Source: Saprospiraceae bacterium
Lineage (GTDB): Bacteria; Bacteroidota; Bacteroidia; Chitinophagales; Saprospiraceae
Length of the DNA: 64,000 nt
Assembly: GCA_013360405.1 (NCBI GenBank)
Contig: JABWBR010000001.1
Span: 148,545-212,544 of the forward strand
Direction: 5' to 3'
Part shown: in pieces, positions 34,007-42,503 of the stretch
Numbering within the stretch: the stretch's first letter is position 1
How the letters are laid out: each line of letters starts with the position of its first letter
Notes under the pieces: model-generated
The model's database searches: none
Seen by the model: only the letters and a program-made list of their open reading frames with translations
Told to the model about the DNA's origin: nothing
Made by a program: the position numbers and the translations under genes

Positions 34007-36958
34007 ATGAATAAGCACATCGCCTTCGCCCTCCTTTTGGACATCCTCTTATTCGCACCTGGCATTTACGGCCAATCGGGTCGGGATACGGCTTATGCCC
34101 GTATTTTGGTGACAGAGGCTCAGGACTTGACGAACAACCGAAAAATGCCCGATGCGCTAATCAAATTGGATAGCGCTGACGAAATATATACCGCTGTGCT
34201 TGGGCAAAATAGCGTGGAGTATGGTACGGTGCAGTATCTTAAAGCAAGGATTTACCACTCGCAAGGGGAATTGGGCAAAGCCATTCCCGCGTATCTCGTT
34301 ACCCTCCGCATCCGGGCGGAAAAAATCGGCACTGACGATGCGCTGTCGGGGAAAATAATGATAAATCTCGGCAGTATTTACGAACAAAAAGGAGAATACG
34401 AACAAGCAATCGATTGGATGCAAAAAGCGGTAGCTATTGCACAAAAAATAAGCAGTCCCGATTTGGGCGCCGCCTATAATAATTTGGGATTGGCTTATCT
34501 CGGATCGGGGAACTGCGATCAGGCGGTTGTGTATTATAAAAAAGGGATAAATTTTTTTGAGAACAACCAACAAATCGGCGTCGAAAAATTGGCGACTGCC
34601 TACATCGGCCTAGGCGATAGTTACAGTTGCAAAGGCGATTTTAATCTCGCTATCGAAGCTGTCGAAAATTCTATCGCATTAATGGTCAAAAAATTTGGAG
34701 AAAATACGCCCAACCTTGTTTTCGCCTATCACAGCCTTGGCAATATTTATACAGTAGCAAAGGATTATAAAAAAGCAATTTTATTTAAAGAAAAAGAATT
34801 ACAAATATGGATAGCACAAGCTGGTGAAACCAGTGCCAAAACAGGCTTTGCCTATCACGGAATAGGCACTTTTCATAAAAATACAGGTAATTACGACCAG
34901 GCTATTTCATTTTATGAAAAAACCAAAAATAATTGGATCAATAAACCCGGTTATGAAGAGGAATTGGGGGTGTGTTACGACGGTATTGGTTTTTGTTATG
35001 AAATGAAAAAAGATTACGAGCAGGCGATAGATTATTATCAAAAAGCGCAACAGCTTTTTTTAGCGCATTTACCTGCAAAACATCATCACCATGTAGACGT
35101 AAATAATTATATGGGGAATTGCCAGTTAACGCAATCCAATTATACCCAGGCGCTGGCGTATTTTCAAAAAGCACTCGAAGCCAACAATTATTACGGCGAT
35201 ATAACCCAGGTCAACGACATTCCCCGCTTTATTAAAACGCTGGACAAAATGGGGACTGCACAAAGATTGAGTAATGCTCCCGACGCGTTAATTTCCTCAT
35301 CCGCTTCATACTTTGCAGCCCGCGAAGCTATTCGCTATCAGCGCAGCAGATTGACTTCCGGAAAAAAAGAACTGGCTACCGCCGCCGCCCCGGTATTCGA
35401 CGGCAGTGTGCAGACGAATTATTTGCTTTATCAACAAACAAAAGACCCGCAGTATATCGAAGATGCTTTTGCCTGTATGGAAGAATCGCGGGCGGTGAGT
35501 CTGCTCGAATTTCTGCAGGATGCCGAGGCTATTTACAGCGGCATTATTCCCGATAGTATTTTACAGCAAGAGCGCAGTCTGAATTTGCAAATCGCCCAAT
35601 ACGAAAAACAGCGTTTTCAGGCGCTCAACGACGACAATAAAAGTCTGACTGATACGGCGCTATTAGCCATCACCCAAAATCTCTACGAAACCCGAACGGT
35701 CTATAACACACTCAAAAAAGACCTCGAATCGAACTACCCCGATTATTTTCGTCATAAATACGATTTGAGCATCGCCTCGCTGGAAGAAGTACGGCAGCAG
35801 ATATTGCGTCTCGACCAAACCATGCTGGAATACATGGTTAGCGACAGTGCGGTATTTATTTTTGTAATAAATAAAGACGAACACAAATTGATCAGGGCGC
35901 CTCACGGCGGGCGGATCGACTCGCTTGTCAATGACGTGCGCGCCGGCCTTTACCGCTACTACGAGTTGCCCGCCTCAAAAAGAAGCGAAAGCATGTATAT
36001 CAGCAGTTTGAAGCAATACGTCGCTGCTGCTCGGGAATTATACGACAAACTCATCGCACCCGTCAAATCGTATCTGACATCCTCCGTCGTCGTCATTGCC
36101 GATCCCCGGCTGGCCATACTGCCGTTCGAGGTATTGCTCAGCGCCCCGCCCCGCGATTTGGCAAATTTTACCACCTATCCCTTTCTGGTTCGGCAATACC
36201 CCGTCAGCTATTGTTATTCCGCCACCCTTTTGAGGGAAATGATCCAAAAGCAGCACCGAAAGCCGGCGGCCAATGGGTTACTTGCCTTTGCGCCATTTTA
36301 CACCCAATCGAAATCGGAGTTAGCCCAACTGGCCCCAAAAGACGACTGGCTCAACGACCCGGAAACCATGGCCAACAGGAAAGGGTGGGCAGCGTTGCCG
36401 CACAGCGGTCCCGAAGTATATTACGCTGCCAGGCGTTGGAAGGGGGCGTATTTCGTCGGCGAAGAAGCCTCCAAGTCCGCCTTTTTGAGCCAGGCCGACC
36501 AATATAAAATCCTGCACCTGTCCACCCACGGCGCGGTCGATAGCCGGTCGGGGGATTATTCCTACCTGGCATTCGCCGCCACGCCGGGTGGCGGCGACGA
36601 TTCCCGGCTATACGTCAGAGAAATTTACACGCTCGCCTTACACGCCGACCTTGTCATCTTATCTGCCTGTGAAACAGCAGTAGGCGAACTGCAAAAAGGC
36701 GAGGGCATCATCAACCTGTCGCGGGCATTCGCCTCGGCGGGCGCCAAAAGCATCGTCACCAGCCTGTGGGTGGTCAACGACGCCGCCAGTGAAAAACTAA
36801 TAGGATATTTCCATGAGCAGCTAAGGGCCGGCAAACCCAAAGACGAGGCCATGCAACAGGCTAAGCTGCGGTATATGCAGCAGCAGCCCGGTGAAAAGTC
36901 GCACCCGTTTTTTTGGGCGGGATTTGTGGGGGTGGGGGATGTGGGGGGGGTAAAATAG
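34007..36958 (+). CDS. Secreted TPR-CHAT protease
   Basis: The protein has 983 residues from ATG 34007, with a signal peptide (MNKHIAFALLLDILLFAPGIYGQ). About 60-440 holds at least eight TPR repeats (for example GSIYEQKGEYEQAIDWMQKAV, NLGLAYLGSGNCDQAVVYYKKG). The C-terminal CHAT domain (about 680-980) has the catalytic dyad: His841 in LHLSTHG and Cys888 in LSACETAVG, with SLWVVNDAAS after it. CHAT proteins are separase/caspase-like cysteine proteases that usually cleave a partner protein when activated through their TPR or other sensor. The signal peptide places this one outside the cytoplasm, which is unlike the CHAT proteases of phage-defence systems. It is divergent from a sigma operon and convergent, with a 4-bp gap, with the next one. 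Confidence 0.9.
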   Translation: MNKHIAFALLLDILLFAPGIYGQSGRDTAYARILVTEAQDLTNNRKMPDALIKLDSADEIYTAVLGQNSVEYGTVQYLKARIYHSQGELGKAIPAYLVTLRIRAEKIGTDDALSGKIMINLGSIYEQKGEYEQAIDWMQKAVAIAQKISSPDLGAAYNNLGLAYLGSGNCDQAVVYYKKGINFFENNQQIGVEKLATAYIGLGDSYSCKGDFNLAIEAVENSIALMVKKFGENTPNLVFAYHSLGNIYTVAKDYKKAILFKEKELQIWIAQAGETSAKTGFAYHGIGTFHKNTGNYDQAISFYEKTKNNWINKPGYEEELGVCYDGIGFCYEMKKDYEQAIDYYQKAQQLFLAHLPAKHHHHVDVNNYMGNCQLTQSNYTQALAYFQKALEANNYYGDITQVNDIPRFIKTLDKMGTAQRLSNAPDALISSSASYFAAREAIRYQRSRLTSGKKELATAAAPVFDGSVQTNYLLYQQTKDPQYIEDAFACMEESRAVSLLEFLQDAEAIYSGIIPDSILQQERSLNLQIAQYEKQRFQALNDDNKSLTDTALLAITQNLYETRTVYNTLKKDLESNYPDYFRHKYDLSIASLEEVRQQILRLDQTMLEYMVSDSAVFIFVINKDEHKLIRAPHGGRIDSLVNDVRAGLYRYYELPASKRSESMYISSLKQYVAAARELYDKLIAPVKSYLTSSVVVIADPRLAILPFEVLLSAPPRDLANFTTYPFLVRQYPVSYCYSATLLREMIQKQHRKPAANGLLAFAPFYTQSKSELAQLAPKDDWLNDPETMANRKGWAALPHSGPEVYYAARRWKGAYFVGEEASKSAFLSQADQYKILHLSTHGAVDSRSGDYSYLAFAATPGGGDDSRLYVREIYTLALHADLVILSACETAVGELQKGEGIINLSRAFASAGAKSIVTSLWVVNDAASEKLIGYFHEQLRAGKPKDEAMQQAKLRYMQQQPGEKSHPFFWAGFVGVGDVGGVK

Positions 36959-36962
36959 TAGC

Positions 36963-37976
36963 TTATCCTTTCTGCACCACCAGCCTGAACGCGCAACGAT
37001 CGCGAGGTTTGGGTGCTCGGGTGTAGGCTGCAGGGCGACTACATTTCGTTTGGAGATTATTGCAATCCAGGGATATGACCTGTAGACCGGCGCCACTGTC
37101 TGTCAATACCCATTCCGGTTTTGAGCTGTATTTTTTTACTTCGAATTTTGAATTAAGCGCATGTAGCAATTGCACAGGGGAGGGGAAATTATAACCGGCC
37201 TGATGGCGGGCAGCAACAATCCAATTAGCATATCCTTTCGCTTCATCAGCGGTTACCAATGCAGGCATGATCCCTCTGCCTTTTAAGGGTTTAATCTCGT
37301 TTTGTTGAGCGTAAAAATTGTATTGATCGATAGAAACTTCTTTAAATAGTATGATGAAATCATTATTTATACCCTGGTCTTCATTTTTTTTAATGGAAAA
37401 TACCACAAGTGGATCTATCTCTTTTGTTGTTTGTCGACGAGGCTCTTCAATATTGGTTATAGTCGGCGGTTCAGGCGTATCAATGCGTAGCGTTTCTGCC
37501 TGCACTTGTGGCGGCTCAATTAATTGTTGCGTTTTTGAAGCGGGATCTCCGCCTGATGAGTTGGTTTGTGCGGCTGTTGCAGATGGCTCATTTCCTGTAT
37601 CGGGCCACAATACGTAGCCCAATACAATAAACAGGAACAGTAACAACCCCAGCGGCCACCATTTATAATACGCCGACCAGTTGTCGCTGGTAGCATTTTG
37701 ATAGGCCAGGCGGGCGTAACCCGCGCGCACAGCAGCGCTCCATTGCGCTGCGTATTTCAGGTCGGAATTGGCGTCAAGCCTTTGCAGCAAAGCTTCCTGT
37801 TCGGCTTTGCTCAAAAGTTCATTTTGTAATTGTTTCAATCCTGAGATAGAAGCCTCCAGATCGCTAACTGCAGCGGGATCGTTGCGGCTTTGTTCGAGCA
37901 AGCGTTCGAAAGTTGCTATTTCATTGTGGTTTTCCAGCCACTGTAGCTCCTTAGATGTGAGCGTGAGTTTTTCCAT
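36963..37976 (-). CDS. Membrane protein with formylglycine-generating-enzyme-like domain
   Basis: The protein has 337 residues. The N-terminal cytoplasmic part (1-100) is helical and rich in Glu/Leu. One transmembrane helix (106-124, WWPLGLLLFLFIVLGYVLW) is followed by a Thr/Ser/Pro-rich linker. About 205-337 has the framework of the FGE-sulfatase/SUMF1 C-lectin-like fold: EVSIDQYNFYAQQ, then TADEAKGYANWIVAARHQAGYNFPSPVQ (compare the usual WxxAxxYCxWL...RLPTEAEWE), then EWVLTDSG, and the terminal CAFRLVVQKG (usual GFRLV). It is short and lacks the canonical catalytic surroundings, so a binding role is more likely than an enzyme. The sigma gene just upstream (7-bp spacing) makes it a probable anti-sigma or sensor partner. 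Confidence 0.65.
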   Translation of the reverse strand: MEKLTLTSKELQWLENHNEIATFERLLEQSRNDPAAVSDLEASISGLKQLQNELLSKAEQEALLQRLDANSDLKYAAQWSAAVRAGYARLAYQNATSDNWSAYYKWWPLGLLLFLFIVLGYVLWPDTGNEPSATAAQTNSSGGDPASKTQQLIEPPQVQAETLRIDTPEPPTITNIEEPRRQTTKEIDPLVVFSIKKNEDQGINNDFIILFKEVSIDQYNFYAQQNEIKPLKGRGIMPALVTADEAKGYANWIVAARHQAGYNFPSPVQLLHALNSKFEVKKYSSKPEWVLTDSGAGLQVISLDCNNLQTKCSRPAAYTRAPKPRDRCAFRLVVQKG

Positions 37977-37983
37977 TTTTAGT

Positions 37984-38556
37984 TCATCTTCTTTTTGATG
38001 GCGGAATTAAATACAGCAAAACGCTGTATTTTTTGTTCATGGTTATGATGTCTTTGAGCGATTCCTGGCATCGCCCTCTGCGTTGTTTTACGGCGTCGGT
38101 TTTTTGTCCTAGTTTTTCGGCCACGAGGCGGTCTTTTGAAAATCCTTCTTCGAAATAGTACAAGTTGAGCACCTGAAAGCAGTCGGGTTTGAGTTCTTTT
38201 AAAGCCAGCCCTATCAATTTGGCGTGTTCAATGGTGAAGCCCTGGGGTTCTTCGGGGTCTTCGGCGTTATCGGGAAGCGACTCCATATTTACTGTGGGTG
38301 CCTTCCGGAGGCGGTTCACCATATCGTAGCAGATATTGCGGGCGATAGTCCGGGCGTAAGCCTCCACCTGCAAATTTTCCAGTTTATCAGGATATTTTAA
38401 TAACGCGATCATTACCTCCTGTACGATATCGTCTTTTTCAGTACGCAATTCCGGATACCCGTTTACCACGGCGGCGATGTGCCCCTTGAGCGAGGCCTCC
38501 ATGGCCAGCACTTTTTTGATTGAATCTGGAATAGATGTATTTGGGGATAGTTTCAT
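37984..38556 (-). CDS. ECF-type sigma factor divergent from the caspase operon
   Basis: The protein has 190 residues. Region 2 reads RTEKDDIVQEVMIALLKYPDKLENLQVEAYARTIARNICYDMVNRLRK in outline (DDIVQEV, ARTIARNICYD). Region 4 reads ELKPDCFQVLNLYYFEEGFSKDRLVAEKLGQKTDAVKQRRGRCQESLKDII in outline. The DAVKQRRGRC helix is typical of a Bacteroidota ECF subgroup related to that of the 33333-33926 protein. It is followed by the TM/FGE-like gene and is divergent from the lipoprotein-caspase gene set. The shared 340-bp gap carries a large hairpin. Confidence 0.85.
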   Translation of the reverse strand: MKLSPNTSIPDSIKKVLAMEASLKGHIAAVVNGYPELRTEKDDIVQEVMIALLKYPDKLENLQVEAYARTIARNICYDMVNRLRKAPTVNMESLPDNAEDPEEPQGFTIEHAKLIGLALKELKPDCFQVLNLYYFEEGFSKDRLVAEKLGQKTDAVKQRRGRCQESLKDIITMNKKYSVLLYLIPPSKRR

Positions 38557-38580
38557 ACGGTATATATCTGTTGGTGTACA

Positions 38581-38659
38581 AAAAAGGTGACAGGTTTGGA
38601 TAAAAAAAATTCCGGAAGGAAAATTATAAAAAAAAATGAATTTTTTCCGTCACCTTTTT
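38581..38659. promoter_or_regulatory. Large hairpin in the divergent regulatory gap
   Basis: AAAAAGGTGAC (38581-38591) and GTCACCTTTTT (38649-38659) are perfect complements. The inner bases (GGATAAAAAAAATTCC against GAATTTTTTCC) extend the pairing imperfectly, and TTCCGGAA lies inside. It is placed just upstream of the sigma start codon (38556). It could be an operator, an RNA leader structure or a protein-binding site. The rest of 38557-38896 shows no gene. Confidence 0.55.
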
Positions 38660-38896
38660 CTCCTTTCGGCGGATAAATAAGCAAACGACGAAAATCGTAG
38701 ATACACCAGCACCGGAGGGTTTGTTGACCTTGCCCCGGCATGGGAAGATTTTTTCACCTAAAAATGACCATACATGAGTACTTCACTTTGCGCCATCAAC
38801 TCCTGTTCGATTCTCAAAAAAAAACATGTCGTTCCGACAAATAACACTGAAATACAATTCCGAACAACTCTTACTAAACCCAATAATCTTTTCACA

Positions 38897-40963
38897 ATGA
38901 ACCTAAGAAAATTCAATTATCTGGTCGGTCTATTCGCCATCGCAATGTTAATTGCTGGATGTTATACAGAAAAAGCGTATAATCAGCTTAAAGTCAATGA
39001 CTTTGAAAGTTGGGTAAAGACCATGCAAAGGCGTATACCCCTCAATACGAAAGAACAGAGCGTGTTGCATACACAATACGTTGATTACTTGAATAGAGTG
39101 CGTCAATTGCAGTTAAAAGCAGAACAAGAGTCCGATGAGTCGGCGGCCAGCAAGGTTGCTTCATTTGCTTCTATTAGCAACAGGGTGTTGAGCTTGGACC
39201 CTTCCTTGGAATCCATTCATACTAAATATGATTGGTATACTGATCTTTATAAGCTGGCACCGGCATTTCAAAATTATTGCAGGGCAAAACGTCTGTTAAA
39301 AGGGCAACATTATGACGCTGCATTCCGGGAAATAGCAAATTGCCCTCAAGATCACCCCGCGGTTAACAAACAATACGACCAAACTGTAAAAGAAATGTTG
39401 TTTGATTTCTCCGGCCGTTTTGAAAAACACAAGATGGAGCAACGCTTTGATCATCTGGCAGAATCGCTCGATAAATTGAAAAAACTTATAGAGACTCATG
39501 GATTACAGATTGATGCAATACCATATCACAACACAGAATATCCTACATACGGAATATATATAGCCAAAACTCGCGAAGCTGCGACCGGCCAGTTGGAACA
39601 ATCAGCCAAAGCATTAGCTAAAACAAGATCGTATTTAGCAAGTATCAAAGAACTGGAAAAGGCGATCATGGTTTCTTCTGACAAAGATCGCTTGAGTCAA
39701 CTACAGGCGTCTATCCAAAAAGAAGGGATTGCCTGGCATACAAAAGCCAAAGAACAAGCTGTTTCTGCCCAGAAATACGATGTTGCCTTGGGGCAACTCG
39801 ATACGGCTTGTCTGCTTGATCTGAGACGGGACTGCATGCAAGAAAGAAATCAATTGTTGACTGCCCAATTATTGCAGAAAGCCAAAAAGATGTATAAAGA
39901 AGGCCAAATTAAACAAGCGGCTGACTTGCTACACCCAGTTCCTGATTTCGCTACCAAAAATACAGAGACTCAAGAGCTTAGCAAAAAATACGGTGACGAA
40001 TATGGCAGCCAATTGCTCAAAGAAGCAGATAATGTGTGCGGCAGAAATCACTCAGAAGCGATTTCTTTATACACAATAGCAAAAAAATATTTGAGTAGTC
40101 CCAAACTTGCCAATCAAGGAATTGCCGATTGTAATGATCAGTTTGGAAAAAAGAAATTAGTAGATGCTGCGCGATTTGCCGCCTCAAATAATTGCAAAAA
40201 AGCAGCCGAACTTGCACTGGATGCCATAACATACGTGAAAAACAAGTCAGAAGCTCAACGACTTTATGATCAGTACAAAGAGTGTGCAACCAAACGCATA
40301 GCTGTCATTATCCAGGCAAACGATGCCGCTTTTAGCGCAAGTGCAGAAAAATACGCCATCATTGATGCAGTGATAAGTTCTATTCAAGAAGATGAATATA
40401 CAAAACTAGTGTATTCTCACAATTTACCCGTGTTACGTCTGGACGCAGATCCCACCTCTTTAGCAAAGCAAGTAGGCGCCGATTTTGTGATAGCCGTTGC
40501 ATTGGATAAACCTGACTACAAAAAGGAAAAAGATAATACAGGAGTTTCTAAAACATACTGCTGGGCTAATGTTCAGAAGGTATGGAATGGCTATATCTGG
40601 ATTGACGTTCTGAATTATACACAAACTAATGTTCAAGTCTATTACGATCGGGCTAATGTTTCGATGAACGTTCGTGCCTACTTACTTGAAGTCCAAAATG
40701 GTGATCAAATAAACGAATTCAACCGGGTTATCAGTAAATCCTGGAATCAGGATTTTTGGTTTTCCAATATTGATGCCAAATACATCCGAGAGTGTCCTTG
40801 TGGAATACCTTATATTACTCAGTATAGTACTCCCTTTCTTGGTACAGAGCGTTTTTCCAGGGTCAGAGCATTCCCTTCCGGGTTTGATCTAATTCGTGGC
40901 GAACTCCACAGTGCATTGCGAAATGTAGGCAATAGATTTTCAAATGCAGTTGCCAGCCGTTAA
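38897..40963 (+). CDS. Large lipoprotein heading the caspase operon
   Basis: The protein has 688 residues from ATG 38897, chosen because it gives a lipoprotein signal (MNLRKFNYLVGLFAIAMLIAGC, lipobox IAGC). An upstream in-frame start at 38774 adds 41 residues without a signal. Most of the protein is helical with TPR-like character (HYDAAFREIANCPQDHPAV, KYDVALGQLDTACLLDLRRD, EGQIKQAADLLHPVPDF). The last 240 residues change to alpha/beta sequence (RIAVIIQANDAAFSASAEKYAIIDAVI, GADFVIAVALD), which loosely recalls CsgG/LpoB-type periplasmic lipoprotein domains; this is only an impression. No family is certain. It starts a four-gene set of AT-rich composition ending at 45046. Confidence 0.7.
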   Translation: MNLRKFNYLVGLFAIAMLIAGCYTEKAYNQLKVNDFESWVKTMQRRIPLNTKEQSVLHTQYVDYLNRVRQLQLKAEQESDESAASKVASFASISNRVLSLDPSLESIHTKYDWYTDLYKLAPAFQNYCRAKRLLKGQHYDAAFREIANCPQDHPAVNKQYDQTVKEMLFDFSGRFEKHKMEQRFDHLAESLDKLKKLIETHGLQIDAIPYHNTEYPTYGIYIAKTREAATGQLEQSAKALAKTRSYLASIKELEKAIMVSSDKDRLSQLQASIQKEGIAWHTKAKEQAVSAQKYDVALGQLDTACLLDLRRDCMQERNQLLTAQLLQKAKKMYKEGQIKQAADLLHPVPDFATKNTETQELSKKYGDEYGSQLLKEADNVCGRNHSEAISLYTIAKKYLSSPKLANQGIADCNDQFGKKKLVDAARFAASNNCKKAAELALDAITYVKNKSEAQRLYDQYKECATKRIAVIIQANDAAFSASAEKYAIIDAVISSIQEDEYTKLVYSHNLPVLRLDADPTSLAKQVGADFVIAVALDKPDYKKEKDNTGVSKTYCWANVQKVWNGYIWIDVLNYTQTNVQVYYDRANVSMNVRAYLLEVQNGDQINEFNRVISKSWNQDFWFSNIDAKYIRECPCGIPYITQYSTPFLGTERFSRVRAFPSGFDLIRGELHSALRNVGNRFSNAVASR

Positions 40964-40988
40964 TTTATTCACTAAATAAATATTGATC

Positions 40989-42428
40989 ATGAAAGAGCTG
41001 TTTAATTGCGCCATGACTTATTTGCGCACACAACTTCCAATGTCCGTACACAAGCATTTTTTTGCAAAAGCGATTCCAACTATGTTTGTATTGATGAGCT
41101 TCACAATGAGTGTGTATGGTCAAACACCCCAGCAAGATCCTGCAGTAGCTAAATTGCAGCGCGAATTAGAACGTCGCAACAAAATTTCCGCTACGCGCTA
41201 TGTTGATGATCCTGATGTTAGAAGTGTTATGAACGCATCCAATGAGGCAGCTTTTTTGGCAGAAAACGTTATTGCTGAAAAAGCTAAAAAGTTAGGTATC
41301 CCTGAGCCCACCGAATTGGAAATGCATAGCATGCTGATGCCCATGCTGATCCAGCAGGGATTGATTGATGCGGATTGCGCTAATATTTTCAACGATCCAA
41401 ATATTGCCACGTGGATCAAAGGGCAGGAAGGGATGACATGGGCAGACTTTAGAAGATCGGCAAAAACACTGGTGCTTTGGACAAAAATTGCGATACAATC
41501 GGTTGATATTACGGAAGACAGTGTACGTGCATACGTAGAGCGCAACCCAGGCATGGCTATTATTCCTGCCAAAGTCCGCATTGTACTGACCCAATATGTT
41601 GCACCACAGGGACTAGCTTCCCGGAGTGTAATGCCGCATGAGGTACTCGCGCCCACATTGGCTCTTACTACTCGCGCTGCGATTGCAGAACTTGAAAAAC
41701 CTGCCCCTGCAGCTTATGAACATCTGCGATTGTGGCTTGAATTGGACAAGATCGACCCGATGTTGCGAGCAGCTATCAGCGGGCAACAAGTTGGGTTTAA
41801 GTTTAGTCCAATAGCGTTGAACAATGGAGCGATTGTAGAGGGGTATATCGAAGGTTTTTCGCCCGAGATAGATTTGACCAATAATCCCGGTTTCTGGGCA
41901 ATGGCTGCAATTCGGGCACGTCTGGCAGTGACAAACCAATCGGCAGAATTCGAAAAACTTGTTGGCGAATTTCTGGCCGATGAGATGAAATCTCCAGCCG
42001 TACGCGGCTTTTGGGGCAAATTATGGGGTGGTGTAAAGCGGTCTTTTTCTTATATCAGCGGGTTTGCGGGGGGCGCTTTAGCCTTTGTCGCTACAGGCAG
42101 TCCCCAAGCAGCTTTTATAGGCGCTAAAATAGGGTATCAAATTGGTAATGCCGTCAAGGGATGGTTCTCGAGCAGACAAATTGCCGGACCTCAATTTCCT
42201 TCTGGCGGTATTCAAATTCCGCAGGGATACTTGAGCGGAAATCGCTTTTCAGTTCCAGCCGCGTATCAAACAACAAGATACCCGCAAGCAAACATGACGA
42301 TTCCGCCTATGACATATGGTTATAGTCAACCTGCATATCAGCCATATAACCCGAATGGATATCATTCTCCTGTTCACGACCAATGGGCTCCGCAAATGTT
42401 CTTTCCGCAACCGATTGGTTACTATTAA
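40989..42428 (+). CDS. Exported protein with glycine-zipper segment
   Basis: The protein has 479 residues from ATG 40989. The N-terminus has a long basic stretch and then a hydrophobic signal (AIPTMFVLMSFTMSVYGQ, cleavage near residue 45). The middle (about 60-350) is helical and charged with no recognisable family. About 355-395 is glycine-zipper-like (FAGGALAFVATGSPQAAFIGAKIGYQIG), a segment that can insert in or oligomerise across membranes. The C-terminal 85 residues are low-complexity, rich in Pro, Tyr, Gln and Asn. It lies 25 bp after the lipoprotein gene and ahead of the secreted caspase gene. A role as a pore, membrane anchor or caspase substrate is speculation. Confidence 0.65.
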   Translation: MKELFNCAMTYLRTQLPMSVHKHFFAKAIPTMFVLMSFTMSVYGQTPQQDPAVAKLQRELERRNKISATRYVDDPDVRSVMNASNEAAFLAENVIAEKAKKLGIPEPTELEMHSMLMPMLIQQGLIDADCANIFNDPNIATWIKGQEGMTWADFRRSAKTLVLWTKIAIQSVDITEDSVRAYVERNPGMAIIPAKVRIVLTQYVAPQGLASRSVMPHEVLAPTLALTTRAAIAELEKPAPAAYEHLRLWLELDKIDPMLRAAISGQQVGFKFSPIALNNGAIVEGYIEGFSPEIDLTNNPGFWAMAAIRARLAVTNQSAEFEKLVGEFLADEMKSPAVRGFWGKLWGGVKRSFSYISGFAGGALAFVATGSPQAAFIGAKIGYQIGNAVKGWFSSRQIAGPQFPSGGIQIPQGYLSGNRFSVPAAYQTTRYPQANMTIPPMTYGYSQPAYQPYNPNGYHSPVHDQWAPQMFFPQPIGYY

Positions 42429-42444
42429 ACATTAATTGATGACT

Positions 42445-42487
42445 GCCGGAGAATCTCTGCCGTGAACAACGGCATAGGTTTTCCGGC
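42445..42487 (+). promoter_or_regulatory. Nested hairpin just upstream of the caspase start
   Basis: GCCGGAGAA (42445-42453) pairs with TTTTCCGGC (42479-42487, one G-U wobble) around an inner hairpin TGCCGT-GAACA-ACGGCA (42458-42474). It ends 4-16 bases before the possible caspase start codons, so it could lower caspase translation or act as an intercistronic attenuator. Confidence 0.55.
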
Positions 42488-42503
42488 TTCAATGATAATA
42501 CTC

